A DNA stretch of 64,000 nt from Spongiactinospora sp. TRM90649 (GCF_029382225.1 NZ_JARLTC010000002.1:496001-560000), one strand, 5' to 3'. Numbered from the stretch's first letter, positions 36,702-46,106 are shown. The notes: generated from the sequence alone by a model not told the origin. Numbers and translations are program-made.

Positions 36702-37091
36702 GGTCGTAAGGCCTTCTTTGCTCGCGTCTTCGGCGCTGCCTTGAGTTGACAGCCTGTGGTCGGAAGGTGCGGGCACACGACAGCCCGGAACTTCCGTCTC
36801 CGCACACGGGAGAAGACGCCGGACGCGCCGCGTTTCAGTCGCGAAGGACTGACTCGCACACAACGAATTAGCAGACTACCGGCCCGTCGTGGTACTGGTC
36901 AAAACAGCCACACGGGAGGCGTCACCGGCAAGCCTACCGGTGACGGCGATGTGACGGCACCGGCGATCACACCGGCGATCACATCGGCGCGCCGGGAACG
37001 CTTTCGCGAGGCGCGCTCGGAGAACGGTTGGGTTTCGTTAACGTGATTCCCTTTTTCCCCAAGACGCAACATCTCTATCGTTGGGTGCGGT
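36702..37091. other. rplM leader and divergent promoter region
   Basis: The left part (36702 to about 36866) is the transcribed 5' leader of rplM. The right part, upstream of the CAP-domain gene, contains tandem CACCGGCGATCA units at 36959-36970 and 36971-36982 with a degenerate third. No gene is recognised. Confidence 0.55.
36873..36902 (-). promoter_or_regulatory. rplM-rpsI promoter
   Basis: TTGACC (36902-36897), an 18-nt spacer and TAGTCT (36878-36873) on the minus strand, about 170 nt before the rplM start. Confidence 0.8.
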
Positions 37092-37871
37092 ATGCGCCTG
37101 CCACCTCGTCCCCAGCCACCCCAGCGGACACTCCGGCGCCGGAGTCACCTGGGGGTTTTGGCGTGCCTTGTGTCGGTGCTCATCACCGGCATCGTGATCG
37201 GGCGAGTGTCACACGGGCCCGACAGCACAGGTCAGGTGTTCCTGGAGAACCCGCCGGCCGTCCCCACCCAGTCCCTGCTGGCCGAGCCGCGCGCCGGGCG
37301 TAGCCGCGCGCCGCTCGGCCTGGTCGTGCGTCCCTCGGAGACGGCCTCGCACCCGGTGAAGCCCACCCCCAGCCGGTCGCACCGTCCCACCAGGTCCCCG
37401 CGTGAGAAGATCTTCGACCCGCAGACCCCCGTGGACGCCAGGGCCGAGATCGGCTCACAGGCCGACACGACCGGCACCGGCCCGCGTCCGGTCGCCACGC
37501 TGGAAACGCAGGCCGTCCGGCTGACCAACCAGGCCCGGCGCAGGAACGGCTGCCGGCCGCTGCGCGTGGACCCCAGGCTCGCCCGGTCCGCGCGGCAGCA
37601 CTCGATCGAGATGGCCGAGAGCGGACAACTCACGAACAACTCCCCCGACGGTTCGACGCCGTGGAAGCGGATGGAAGGCGCCGGATACCCCGACGGCGGA
37701 GCCGTCAACATCGGCCGCGGATACCCCAGCGCACAGGAGGCGGTGCGCGGTTGGATGGCCAGCCCGAGTCACCGCGCGAACATCCTTAACTGCAGGCTGG
37801 CGGCCATCGGAATCGGGGTCGTAGAGGGGCCCGGCGGGCTGTGGTGGACGCAGTACTTCGGATATTCGTGA
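37092..37871 (+). CDS. CAP-domain (SCP-like) exported protein
   Basis: The 259-residue protein has an N-terminal membrane anchor or signal (LGVLACLVSVLITGIVIGRV), a Pro/Arg/Ser-rich linker, and a C-terminal CAP domain from about 140. Key motifs are LTNQARRRNGCRPLRVDPRL, ARQHSIEMAESGQLTN, GWMASPSHRANILN and WWTQYFGYS. Bacterial CAP proteins act at the envelope and their chemistry is unclear. A TATCGT -10-like box lies 10 nt before the ATG. Confidence 0.92.
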   Translation: MRLPPRPQPPQRTLRRRSHLGVLACLVSVLITGIVIGRVSHGPDSTGQVFLENPPAVPTQSLLAEPRAGRSRAPLGLVVRPSETASHPVKPTPSRSHRPTRSPREKIFDPQTPVDARAEIGSQADTTGTGPRPVATLETQAVRLTNQARRRNGCRPLRVDPRLARSARQHSIEMAESGQLTNNSPDGSTPWKRMEGAGYPDGGAVNIGRGYPSAQEAVRGWMASPSHRANILNCRLAAIGIGVVEGPGGLWWTQYFGYS

Positions 37872-37894
37872 CCATCTCGGTACCGGTTCACAGC

Positions 37895-37900
37895 TAATCT
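37895..37900 (+). promoter_or_regulatory. -10 box of probable leaderless mRNA
   Basis: TAATCT, 6 nt before the ATG of the first Pro/Gly-rich membrane protein. Confidence 0.45.
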
Positions 37901-37906
37901 CGGCGC

Positions 37907-40108
37907 ATGGGTAACCCCGGGGAACCATCACGCCGCCAGCCGTACGAGCAGTCCGGCGCGTCGCAACCGGCGAAGGAGAACTGGTTCGCGGCCTCGTCGC
38001 ACAGCCAGCCGCCCGACCCGCTGCGGGGCTCCGGCGACTCGCCGGAGGACAGCCCCGGCGGTAACGGCCCCGACCACCCCGACCACCCCGACTTCGGGCT
38101 CAACCCGGGTCTGGGCCGTGGCCCGGACGGCGGCGCGGGCCGTCCCGGCCGGGGCGCGGCTCCCGGGCCTGAACGGCCGAGCGCGCCGGGCCCGCTCGAC
38201 CCGGGGTTCGACCTCGGCCGGGCCTACGGCGCCCCCAGGCCGAGCGGCGGGGAGCCCGACGCCTTCCCCTCTCCTTCCTACGACCTGCCGTCCCGGGGCA
38301 TGGGACGGCCCGGCTCCCAAGGACCTGGATCTTCGGGTCCCGGCACCGACCCCGGCGGGCCCGGCTGGCCCGATCCGGGGCTGAGCGGCAGGCCGGGCGC
38401 GGGCACCGGTCCCGGCTGGCCGGATCCGGGGCTCGGCGGGTCCGCCCCGCCTCCTGGCGGCTCCGGGTGGCCGGACGCCGGGCTCGGCGGTGGGAGCGGT
38501 ACGAGTCCGGGCGGCGGCGGGGCCGGATGGCCCGACGCGGGGCTCGGCAGCGGGTCCGGTGCCGGGGCCGGCACGAATCCCGGTGGTCCCGGGTGGCCCG
38601 ACACCGGGCTCGGTGACGCGGGCCGTACGGGGTCTCTCTTCCCCTCCGGTTCCGGTGGGCCCAGCGGGCCTGGCGCGCAGGGTCCTGGCTGGCCCGACGC
38701 GGGGGCGGGCGGCGGCATTCTCGGCGGCGGCATGAGCGGCGACACCGATCCCGGTGGCCTGCGCCGACCGGATCTGGGCGGGCCCGGCGCGTCCGACCCG
38801 GGCATGGGTTCCATCTTCGGGACGCACGGCTCCGGGCCAGGGCAGGGACAAGGACAGGGACCCGGACAGGGACCCGGACAGGGACCCGGGCAGGCGCCAG
38901 GGCAAGGACCCGGTGGCGACCCGAACCTTCCGGGACCTGGAGCAGGTCCCGGACCAGGCGCCGGTCTCGGGCAGGGGCCCGGCCCCGTCGGTCAGGCCGG
39001 TCCGTCTGGTCCCGGCGCTCCTGGCACTCCCAGTGGTCCCGGGGAGCGGTTCGGGCTCGGTGAGCCCTTCAACGCAGGCCCTCCTCCCGGCCCCAACTCC
39101 GGTCCCGGCCAGCCCCCCGGTGAGGCTTTCGGACCTCCCGGACCCGCGTTCGGCGAGCCGCAGAACGCCGCCTCCGGTCCCGGCGCGGAACCCCCGCGCC
39201 CGACCGGCCGTCGTCGGCGCGGCAAGCCGGACGCCGACGCGCCCGGTTCCTTCCTCGACGGCCCGCCGTCCGCCTCGGGCCTGCCGGGTCCGGACACTCC
39301 TCCGAACGGCCCCGGCCTGCCGCCCAGCAAGGAGAAGGAGTTCGAGCCGCCGCGCGCCCGGCGCGAGATGTGGAGCCCCTACGACGAGGGCCCGAAGTCG
39401 CGGCGGCCGATCTACATCGCGCTCGCCGGGGTCCTGGTCCTGGTGGCCGGAGGCGTCGGGCTCGCCATGCTGGCCTCCTCCGACCCCGACGACCCGCAGG
39501 TGACCACGGCCCGGCCCACCGTGAGCCCGAGCAACCCCCAGACGCAGACGCGCCCCGGCGGCAAGGACGGCTTCGCGGCCTCCCGCACCACCGACAAGGA
39601 GCCGCTGACGCTCAAGGAGGTCTTCCCCGGTGCGAAGGTCGGCGCCTACACGCGCACGGCCCGCCGGGTGGACAAGAAGTGCGGGGACGCCGCCACCGGC
39701 GACGACCTGATCAAGGTGCTCGGCGAGGCCGGATGCAACCAGATGCTCCGGGCCAGCTTCCGCGACAAGGACGGCAAGATCATCGGCACGGTCGGCGTGG
39801 CCAACCTGAAGACCGCCAAGCAGGCGGCAAAGGTCGTCAAGGTCGCGGCGGGCGGGACGCTGGAGGACTACGTCAAGCCGCTGCCCGGCAAGGACGAGGC
39901 CAGCAAGAGCCTGGGCACGGGGCAGGCCAACGCGGGCGCGTGGAAGCACGGGCACTACGCGGTGCTGCTGTGGTTCCAGTTCAAGGACGGCCACGCGCCC
40001 ACCGACGCCGAGCGCAAGAAGCTGACCTCGGCCGCCATGGCCATCACGGACCGCACGGTCTACCCGGCCCTGGACTCCCGCGTCCTGACCGGACGGAGCC
40101 CCGGCTGA
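37907..40108 (+). CDS. Pro/Gly-rich single-pass membrane protein with exported two-Cys domain, copy 1
   Basis: The 733-residue protein has about 490 residues of low-complexity Gly/Pro/Asp sequence, including six GWPD-(P/A/T)GLG-type units and a GPGQ run. Then come a basic stretch and one membrane helix (about 500-522, IYIALAGVLVLVAGGVGLAM), a Thr/Ser/Pro linker and an exported C-terminal domain of about 180 residues. There is no signal peptide, so the long N-terminus should be cytoplasmic. The exported domain (LTLKEVFPGAKV, KKCGDAATGDDLIKVL, GCNQMLRASFRDKDG, HAPTDAERKKL) recurs in the next gene. I know no named family. Confidence 0.92.
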   Translation: MGNPGEPSRRQPYEQSGASQPAKENWFAASSHSQPPDPLRGSGDSPEDSPGGNGPDHPDHPDFGLNPGLGRGPDGGAGRPGRGAAPGPERPSAPGPLDPGFDLGRAYGAPRPSGGEPDAFPSPSYDLPSRGMGRPGSQGPGSSGPGTDPGGPGWPDPGLSGRPGAGTGPGWPDPGLGGSAPPPGGSGWPDAGLGGGSGTSPGGGGAGWPDAGLGSGSGAGAGTNPGGPGWPDTGLGDAGRTGSLFPSGSGGPSGPGAQGPGWPDAGAGGGILGGGMSGDTDPGGLRRPDLGGPGASDPGMGSIFGTHGSGPGQGQGQGPGQGPGQGPGQAPGQGPGGDPNLPGPGAGPGPGAGLGQGPGPVGQAGPSGPGAPGTPSGPGERFGLGEPFNAGPPPGPNSGPGQPPGEAFGPPGPAFGEPQNAASGPGAEPPRPTGRRRRGKPDADAPGSFLDGPPSASGLPGPDTPPNGPGLPPSKEKEFEPPRARREMWSPYDEGPKSRRPIYIALAGVLVLVAGGVGLAMLASSDPDDPQVTTARPTVSPSNPQTQTRPGGKDGFAASRTTDKEPLTLKEVFPGAKVGAYTRTARRVDKKCGDAATGDDLIKVLGEAGCNQMLRASFRDKDGKIIGTVGVANLKTAKQAAKVVKVAAGGTLEDYVKPLPGKDEASKSLGTGQANAGAWKHGHYAVLLWFQFKDGHAPTDAERKKLTSAAMAITDRTVYPALDSRVLTGRSPG
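38360..38715 (+). repeat. GWPD repeat region
   Basis: Six imperfect coding units centred on GWPD-(P/A/T)G-(L/A) separated by Gly/Ser-rich spacers, within copy 1 of the Pro/Gly-rich proteins. Just downstream (about 38844-38890), GGACAGGGACCC is repeated three times in tandem. Confidence 0.7.
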
Positions 40109-40197
40109 CGGTGTCTCAGATGCCCCGTTTTGTGGCTAATTGCCAGGAAAGGCACACCGGATCCGTCCATACCGGCGTGACGATCTCGGAGTCTCGC

Positions 40198-40203
40198 TAC
40201 GCT
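40198..40203 (+). promoter_or_regulatory. -10 box of probable leaderless mRNA
   Basis: TACGCT, 7 nt before the ATG of the second Pro/Gly-rich membrane protein. Confidence 0.4.
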
Positions 40204-40210
40204 TCGGCGT

Positions 40211-43200
40211 ATGCGTGGCCAGGATTCAGTGTCCGAGCACGACCGTGAGGGCGACGGCTCGTCCGCTTCGGTGACCCCGCCGCCGAGCTTCGGCCAGCCA
40301 CTGCAACAACCTCCGGCTCCGGGGCAGGCGGCGCCCCAGGCTCCGCCGAGGGCCCCATACGCCGACGGCCCGGCCCGGGGGGACACATCCCCGCCGGGTC
40401 CGGCGCACAACGCCCCCGCCGCTGCCGGCGGGGGCTGGAACGGCACACCCCGCGACGCGCTCGTCTACGTCGCGCCTCCGGGCGATCCCACCCCACCGGA
40501 ACCGCCCGGCGGGCCAGACGGCCCCAGGAGCGGAAGCGGCAGCGGGAACAGGCACGGTCATGGCGGCGCGCGACGGCTTCCCCCGGAGGGCCCGGGAGAC
40601 CAGGCCGCGGCCCCTGACGTTCCCCCGCCCGCCTACGACACCATCCCCGGAGGGCTCAAGCCGCCGGTCATACCCGGCGACCTGGACGGCCCCGGGAACG
40701 CGAACAAGCACGGCCGTGGCGGCGCACGGCGGCTCCCACAGGAAGGGCCGGGAGACCAGGCCGGATCGCCCGACGTGCCCGCCACGCCCCAGTCGGACGG
40801 GCCTTGGGGTCCGGAGCCCGGCACATCCGGCACGCCGGGCATGAGCGGGAGCGCGAGCGGTGCGCCCGCGTGGTCGGGCACCTCTGAGCCCTGGGAGGTG
40901 TCCGGCGACGGCTCGGCCTACGACTGGCACGCCTCCGCCCCGGGCCAGCCCCCACAACCCAGCGGCCCGCCGTCCCCGCCGCCTCCCGCCCCCATCTCGG
41001 GCCCCGGCGGCGCAGGCCCAGGCCCCAACTCTGTTCCAGGCCCAGGCGTCGCCTCGGGTCCGGGCTCCATTCCGGGCTCAGGCCCAGGCTCCCCCTCGGG
41101 TCCAGGCCCAGATCCCACTTCCAGCCAGGGGCTTGGCTCAGGCCCGGGCCCCATTCCCGGCCCAGGCTCCACTCCCAGCTCAGGACCCGCCTCGGGTCCG
41201 GGCTCCGTTCCGAGCTCAGGTCCACGCTCCGCCTCGGGCCCCGGTCTGAGTACGCCTGGGCCTATGGGCTCTCCTCCGGAGTCCGGCCGGGGCAGACGGC
41301 ACGCCGATCCGCGACACTCCGGTCAGGGCGGCGGCGCGCCCGCGAGCTTCGGGAACTCCTCCGCGAACGCGCCGGGCAACGGCCAGGCGCCGGGCTTCGT
41401 ACCCGGAGGGTCCGAATGGCAGCCGCCCGCCGGATACACGGCGGCGGCGGCAGGAATGCCGGTGTGGTCCGGAACACCCGAGTCCAATGGTTCTGTGCCC
41501 TGGCCCGCGGCCACTGGAGAGCCGATCGGGCTGCCGCCGTGGGCGTCGGCAGCGGACGAGCCGCCGGGCGGCGAGTCGTGGAGCGGCCCGCCGAGGGCCC
41601 CTCGCCCCGACGAGCCCCAGGACGCCCCCTGGGGCGAACCGGAGCCACGCCGTCCCGACAGGCCGTTCGCGCCGGATGAGCCGACAGCGACGCGCAAGGT
41701 GGAGCGGCGCGGCGCCGGCGAGGACATCCCGGTATGGCCGCCCCAGAGCGCCCGCGAGTCGGCCCCACAGGCTCCGGCGTCGCCACTCGACGGTCCCGCG
41801 CCGAGCCCACCCCGGCCATCCCCGCTGGACGGCCCGATGCCGAGTACGCCCCCGGCGTCCCCACTCGACGGCCCCACCCCGACCGCGCCCCGGCCATCAC
41901 CACTCGACGGAGCGTTGCCGGGCTCGCTCCAGCCGTCGCCGCTCGATGGGCCGATGCCGGGGCCGTTCCAGGGGTCCCCGCTCGATGGGCCCATGTCGGG
42001 CGCGCCTCACCTGCCTCCCATCAATGGCCACACACCGGGCAAACCCCCGTCGTCGCCTCTCGACGGACCGATGGCCGGTGCGCCCCAGAGCCCGGGGGCG
42101 CCCGTGCCGCCGGTGCTCGGGGCGGGTGCCGGGCCCGGTGAGGAGGGTCCGCAGCCCGACCGGGGCGATCCCTCTGGCCCCGGCGTGACTCCGGTGATCC
42201 AAGGGCAGGTCGAGCGGTCCGAGACCGCGCCGCCCGTCCTCGGCTCAACCGGCATCTCCAGCAACGCCGGTCCGCCGCCGTGGGCCCCGTCGCCCAACGG
42301 CCGGGTGCCCGAGCCGCCGATCCAGCAGAACGGCTCGGCGCCGGCGCATGCCGTCCCGTCTCTACCGGCGCTCGCCGAGGGCCCGACCCCGCCCGACGGG
42401 TTCCAGGCTCCGCCACCGCCGCCCCCCGGCCCACCGGCCGCCGCGCTCATGCCCGCGCCCGGTCAGAGCGCGCGGCAGGTGGAGCAGCGGTCGCTGTTCA
42501 CCCCGACCCCGCCGCCGTCCGGTCCGATCATCGGTCCCGGCAGGCCGTCCGGTTCCGCCGCGCCGCCGCCCGATTCCCTTGAGGCGGACGGCGGGCGCAG
42601 GCCGCTGCTGCTGGCCATCGGCGCCGTGGGCCTGCTGGTGGTGGTCGGTGTGGTCGGCTTCGTCGTCTGGCGGGCGATGACCGGCGGCCCGTCCACGGCG
42701 ACCCCTACCGCCGCCACGAGCGCCCCGGTCGCGGAGCCGTCCGCGTCCGCCGAGCCGCCGGAGGCCGCGGGCAACTCGGTGCTCAACGCCGAGGCGACCG
42801 ATCCGCAGAAGCTCGGGCTGGCCGAGGCGTTCCCGGACAAGAAGGTCGAGTTCAAGGGCGTCACGTATACCCGGGTCAAGACGGAGATGACCGGTTCCTG
42901 CGACAAGGCGGGCATCGGAAAGTTCGCCGACGCCCTGACCCAGAACAAGTGCGCCCGGGTGCTGCGCGCCACATACGTGGACGGCAAGAAGCGCCACGCC
43001 ATCACCACCGGCATCGCGGTGTTCCCCACCAGGGAAGACTCCGTCGCCGCCGACAAGGCCAAGAATCTGGGGACGAACGTCTGGTTCCGCGGTCTGCCGG
43101 GGGCGAAGGGGTCGGGCGCCGAGCGTGTCCACATCGCGGGCGGTTACGCCTCGGGTGTCGTCTGGGGGCGGTACATCGTCTTCAGCTACGCCACGAACGC

Positions 43201-43303
43201 CGACGGCCGCACCCCGACCGACAAGGACAAGGCGCTGGGCGAGGTCAGCGGCGCGTTCCGCGACAACACCTCGATGGTGCTGGAGCGCCGCATCACCGGC
43301 TGA
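40211..43303 (+). CDS. Pro/Gly-rich single-pass membrane protein with exported two-Cys domain, copy 2
   Basis: The 1030-residue protein has the same architecture as the preceding gene: about 790 residues of Pro/Gly/Ser-rich sequence, one helix (about 798-820, LLLAIGAVGLLVVVGVVGFV) and an exported domain. That domain (LGLAEAFPDKKVEFKGVTYT, GSCDKAGIGKFADALTQNKC, ARVLRATYVDGKK, RTPTDKDKALGEVS) aligns with copy 1, including both cysteines and the PTD motif. The N-terminal part carries eight 13-residue SPLDGP units and a GPG-rich run, and two related blocks containing HG(H/R)GGARRLP near residues 116 and 172. Function unknown. Confidence 0.92.
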   Translation: MRGQDSVSEHDREGDGSSASVTPPPSFGQPLQQPPAPGQAAPQAPPRAPYADGPARGDTSPPGPAHNAPAAAGGGWNGTPRDALVYVAPPGDPTPPEPPGGPDGPRSGSGSGNRHGHGGARRLPPEGPGDQAAAPDVPPPAYDTIPGGLKPPVIPGDLDGPGNANKHGRGGARRLPQEGPGDQAGSPDVPATPQSDGPWGPEPGTSGTPGMSGSASGAPAWSGTSEPWEVSGDGSAYDWHASAPGQPPQPSGPPSPPPPAPISGPGGAGPGPNSVPGPGVASGPGSIPGSGPGSPSGPGPDPTSSQGLGSGPGPIPGPGSTPSSGPASGPGSVPSSGPRSASGPGLSTPGPMGSPPESGRGRRHADPRHSGQGGGAPASFGNSSANAPGNGQAPGFVPGGSEWQPPAGYTAAAAGMPVWSGTPESNGSVPWPAATGEPIGLPPWASAADEPPGGESWSGPPRAPRPDEPQDAPWGEPEPRRPDRPFAPDEPTATRKVERRGAGEDIPVWPPQSARESAPQAPASPLDGPAPSPPRPSPLDGPMPSTPPASPLDGPTPTAPRPSPLDGALPGSLQPSPLDGPMPGPFQGSPLDGPMSGAPHLPPINGHTPGKPPSSPLDGPMAGAPQSPGAPVPPVLGAGAGPGEEGPQPDRGDPSGPGVTPVIQGQVERSETAPPVLGSTGISSNAGPPPWAPSPNGRVPEPPIQQNGSAPAHAVPSLPALAEGPTPPDGFQAPPPPPPGPPAAALMPAPGQSARQVEQRSLFTPTPPPSGPIIGPGRPSGSAAPPPDSLEADGGRRPLLLAIGAVGLLVVVGVVGFVVWRAMTGGPSTATPTAATSAPVAEPSASAEPPEAAGNSVLNAEATDPQKLGLAEAFPDKKVEFKGVTYTRVKTEMTGSCDKAGIGKFADALTQNKCARVLRATYVDGKKRHAITTGIAVFPTREDSVAADKAKNLGTNVWFRGLPGAKGSGAERVHIAGGYASGVVWGRYIVFSYATNADGRTPTDKDKALGEVSGAFRDNTSMVLERRITG
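41780..42091 (+). repeat. Eight 39-bp units encoding SPLDGP repeats
   Basis: In-frame tandem units of 13 residues, SPLDGP followed by seven variable Pro-rich residues, eight copies (residues about 524-627). The seventh is the most degenerate (PPINGH). Confidence 0.85.
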
Positions 43304-43320
43304 GACGCGCGCGTTCCTGA

Positions 43321-43346
43321 ACGGCGGGGGCACACCGTCCCGCCGT
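43321..43346 (+). terminator. Hairpin after Pro/Gly-rich protein copy 2
   Basis: Perfect 8-bp arms at 43321-43328 and 43339-43346, 17 nt after the stop codon. Confidence 0.5.
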
Positions 43347-43438
43347 CCAGGAAGTCCAGGGAAGTCCAGAACGCGAACCCGGCGTCCCCGCCCTCACCCG
43401 GGTGCAGGGAGATCGCCGACATGCGTCGGCCGAAAATC

Positions 43439-43452
43439 TAACAGTGCTGTTA
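43439..43452. promoter_or_regulatory. Palindromic operator next to the -10 box of the iminopeptidase gene
   Basis: TAACAG, TG, CTGTTA form a 6-bp inverted repeat that immediately precedes and touches the AT-rich -10 (TATAAATT region at 43451-43458). The layout resembles TetR-family operators. No regulator is encoded next to it. Confidence 0.5.
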
Positions 43453-43465
43453 TAAATTGGCCGCC

Positions 43466-44437
43466 ATGGCGACCCTCTACCCCTCGACCACCCTCCCCCA
43501 TGACAGCGGCATGCTCGACGTCGGCGACGGCCACCGCGTCTACTGGGAGGTCTGCGGCAACCCGCACGGAAAGCCCGCCGTGGCCCTGCACGGCGGCCCC
43601 GGGTCGGGCTGCACGCCCGGCTGGCGGCGCTACTTCGACCCCGACGTCTACCGCGTCGTCCTGTTCGACCAGCGCGGCTGCGGCAGGAGCACGCCTCACG
43701 TGGCCGACCCAGCCGTCGGCCTGGACACCAACACCACCCACCATCTGCTGGCCGATATCGAGGCGCTGCGCACCCACCTGGGCGTCGACCGGTGGCTCGT
43801 GTTCGGCGGATCGTGGGGCTCGACCCTCGGGCTCGCCTACGCCGAGCGGCATCCGGAACGGGTCTCGGAGCTGGTCCTGTTCAGCGTCGTCACCACCTCG
43901 CGCCGGGAGGTGGCGTGGGTGACGCGCGATATGGGCCGGATCTTCCCGGCGGAGTGGGCGCGGTTTCGCGACGCCGTACCGGCAGGGGAGCGCGACGGCG
44001 ACCTCGCCGCCGCGTACGCCAGGCTGCTGGCCGATCCGGATCCCGCCGTCCGGGAGAAGGCCGCACGGGACTGGTGCGACTGGGAGGACACTCACGTCGC
44101 CACGACGAGAGACCACCGGCCCGACCCCGCCTACGACGACCCGGTGTTCCGGATGACGTTCGTGCGCCTGGTCACCCACTACTGGGCGAACGCCGCCTGG
44201 CTGGAGGAGGACGTCCTGATCAGGGAGGCGGGCAGGCTGGCCGGGATCCCCGGCGTGCTGGTCCACGGCCGCCTCGACGTCAGCGGGCCACCCGACATCG
44301 CCTGGCGGATCGCCCGGGAGTGGCCCGACGCGACACTGATCCTCATCGACGACGCGGGGCACGGCACCGCGCACGCGGACACGGCCACGGCCCTGGTAAC
44401 CGCGATCGACCGCTTCGCTCAGGACCAGCCCGGTTAA
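43466..44437 (+). CDS. pip: Prolyl aminopeptidase (proline iminopeptidase)
   Basis: This is a 323-residue S33 peptidase releasing N-terminal proline. The oxyanion loop HGGPGSG is at 42-48, the nucleophile Ser116 is in GGSWGS, the acid residue lies in [10 protein letters not shown] and the His in DAGHG. I use the ATG at 43466; a TTG three codons upstream overlaps the -10 region. TAAATT ends 7 nt before the ATG, so the mRNA may be leaderless. Its 3' end overlaps the truA 3' end by 4 bp. Confidence 0.94.
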   Translation: MATLYPSTTLPHDSGMLDVGDGHRVYWEVCGNPHGKPAVALHGGPGSGCTPGWRRYFDPDVYRVVLFDQRGCGRSTPHVADPAVGLDTNTTHHLLADIEALRTHLGVDRWLVFGGSWGSTLGLAYAERHPERVSELVLFSVVTTSRREVAWVTRDMGRIFPAEWARFRDAVPAGERDGDLAAAYARLLADPDPAVREKAARDWCDWEDTHVATTRDHRPDPAYDDPVFRMTFVRLVTHYWANAAWLEEDVLIREAGRLAGIPGVLVHGRLDVSGPPDIAWRIAREWPDATLILIDDAGHGTAHADTATALVTAIDRFAQDQPG

Positions 44438-45333
44438 GGACTATCCGGCGCTGACGGGGACGGCGGAAGCGTGCGGACCCGCCGGGTCAGCGCCGCCCGC
44501 CGGGCCAGCTCCCCGGCGGGCGGGTAGCGGACCTCTTCCAGGCACAGGCCGTGCGCGGGCGCAACGGTCACCGCCGAGTCCCTCACGGCGCGCGTCAGCA
44601 CCTCGCCGGGCCACTCCACCTCGCGCCTGCCGTCCCCCACCCACAGCAGCGCGCCCACCAGGGCCCGCACCATCGAGTGGCAGAACGCGTCGGCGAGGAC
44701 GGTGGCCACCAGCAGGCCGTCGCCCGGATCGCGGGCCCAGTCGAGGCGCTGCAGCTCGCGGATCGTGGTCGCGCCCTCGCGCCGCTTGCAGAACGCGGCG
44801 AAGTCGTGCTCGCCGAGCAGGCGCGAGGCCGCCGCGTTGAGCCGGTCGAGGTCGAGCGGACGCGGATGCCACAGCACATGCCCGCGCCGCAGCGGGTCGG
44901 CCCCGCCGGCGGCGTCGCTCACCCGGTAGGCGTAGCGGCGCGAAAGCGCGGAGAAGCGAGCGTCAAAGCCGTCAGGAGCCACGCTGAGGCCCTGGACCCG
45001 CACGTCGGCCTCCAGAACCCCGCCCAGGCGCCGCAAAAGCCCAGGGAGCGACTCAGCCACGTCCAGGGGGGTGCTGTCAGTGCTCCTTGTCAGCGCCCCG
45101 AAGGCCGGCACGGGCACATCGACATGCGCGACCTGGCCACGCGCGTGAACCCCCGCGTCCGTGCGGCCCGCGACCGTCAGCGTGGGCGCGGCGTCGCCCA
45201 GCCGCAGGATCATGCCCAGCGCGCCCTCGATCTCCCCCTGGACGGTACGACGGCCGGGCTGCGCCGCCCACCCCGAGAAGGCGGTGCCGTCGTAGGCGAT
45301 GTCCAGCCGAAGCCGCACGACGTCGGCCATCAT
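44434..45333 (-). CDS. truA: tRNA pseudouridine(38-40) synthase TruA
   Basis: The 299-residue enzyme has the catalytic Asp59 in [14 protein letters not shown] and the conserved [12 protein letters not shown] and [14 protein letters not shown]. It modifies the tRNA anticodon arm. The start at 45333 has GGAG 7 nt upstream; an ATG at 45348 lacks a ribosome site. As in other Actinobacteria it follows rplQ, but a strong hairpin at 45504-45540 separates the two. Confidence 0.95.
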   Translation of the reverse strand: MMADVVRLRLDIAYDGTAFSGWAAQPGRRTVQGEIEGALGMILRLGDAAPTLTVAGRTDAGVHARGQVAHVDVPVPAFGALTRSTDSTPLDVAESLPGLLRRLGGVLEADVRVQGLSVAPDGFDARFSALSRRYAYRVSDAAGGADPLRRGHVLWHPRPLDLDRLNAAASRLLGEHDFAAFCKRREGATTIRELQRLDWARDPGDGLLVATVLADAFCHSMVRALVGALLWVGDGRREVEWPGEVLTRAVRDSAVTVAPAHGLCLEEVRYPPAGELARRAALTRRVRTLPPSPSAPDSP

Positions 45334-45503
45334 GATTCGCTCCGTCATCAGTGATCAAAGCCGCGGCGGGTTCAGGCGGACGCGGCGGCAAAGGGCGGCG
45401 AGCCCGAGGGCCCATTCGAGGGGCGCGACCGCAAAGCGGCGGAACCAGGGACCGTTCTCCCCGGAACGGTGGCCCGGACGAGCGGCGGCGGGGTGAAAGC
45501 CGC

Positions 45504-45540
45504 GGGCCCGCGGCCCCGAATGGATCGGGGTCGCGGGCCC
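45504..45540 (-). terminator. Terminator of the alpha operon (after rplQ)
   Basis: 16-nt arms at 45504-45519 and 45525-45540 with one mismatch and a 5-nt loop, 24 nt past the rplQ stop. truA must be read by read-through or its own promoter. Confidence 0.8.
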
Positions 45541-45563
45541 GGTGGCGTCGCGGACCGCTTGGG

Positions 45564-46106
45564 TCAGGACGCGTCCTTCTTCGGCTCTTCGTCCTTGGGC
45601 TCGTCCTTGGGCGCGTCGTTGGCGGCGGCGGCCTCCGGAGCGGCCTCGGGGGCCTCCTCCGTGGCGTCCTGCGGCTCAACGGTGTCCTGCGGCTCGGCGG
45701 CGGCCGGAGCGGGGGCGGCGTCGGCGCGGGAGACACGCACCGGATTCATCGGCTCGGTCACCAGCTCGATGACGGCCATCGGGGCGTTGTCGCCCTTGCG
45801 CCCGCCGAGCTTGGTGATCCGGGTGTAACCGCCGGGACGCTCGGCGAAGGTCGGCGCGATCTCCGTGAACAGGTGGTGCACGACACCCTTGTCCCGGACG
45901 ATGGTCAGCACCTGGCGACGGTTGTGGATGTCGCCCTTCTTGGCCTTGGTGATCAGGCGCTCCGCGAGCGGGCGCAGGCGCTTGGCCTTGGCCTCGGTGG
46001 TGCGGATGCGGCCGTGACGGAACAGGTCCGTGGCGAGGTTGGCCAGGATCAGCCGCTCGTGGGCCGGGCTGCCGCCGAGACGGGCGCCCTTCGTGGGCTT
46101 GGGCAT
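45564..46106 (-). CDS. rplQ: 50S ribosomal protein L17
   Basis: The 180-residue protein has the L17 core in residues 1-120 ([20 protein letters not shown], then ERPGGYTRI and MAVIELV). It then has an Ala/Glu/Pro/Asp/Lys-rich tail of about 55 residues that is absent from the E. coli protein but seen in actinomycetes. It is the last ribosomal gene of the alpha operon, 171 bp behind rpoA with a hairpin between them. Confidence 0.97.
   Translation of the reverse strand: MPKPTKGARLGGSPAHERLILANLATDLFRHGRIRTTEAKAKRLRPLAERLITKAKKGDIHNRRQVLTIVRDKGVVHHLFTEIAPTFAERPGGYTRITKLGGRKGDNAPMAVIELVTEPMNPVRVSRADAAPAPAAAEPQDTVEPQDATEEAPEAAPEAAAANDAPKDEPKDEEPKKDAS

Noticed and set aside
38820..39050. Collagen-like triple helix in the GPG/GPGQ run
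   Set aside because: The Gly-x-y periodicity is broken repeatedly, and the segment precedes the only membrane helix without a signal peptide, so it should be cytoplasmic.
41000..42100. CRISPR-like regular repeats
   Set aside because: The periodic units are in-frame codon repeats (39 bp and shorter) inside a coding gene, with no constant repeat and variable spacer pattern.
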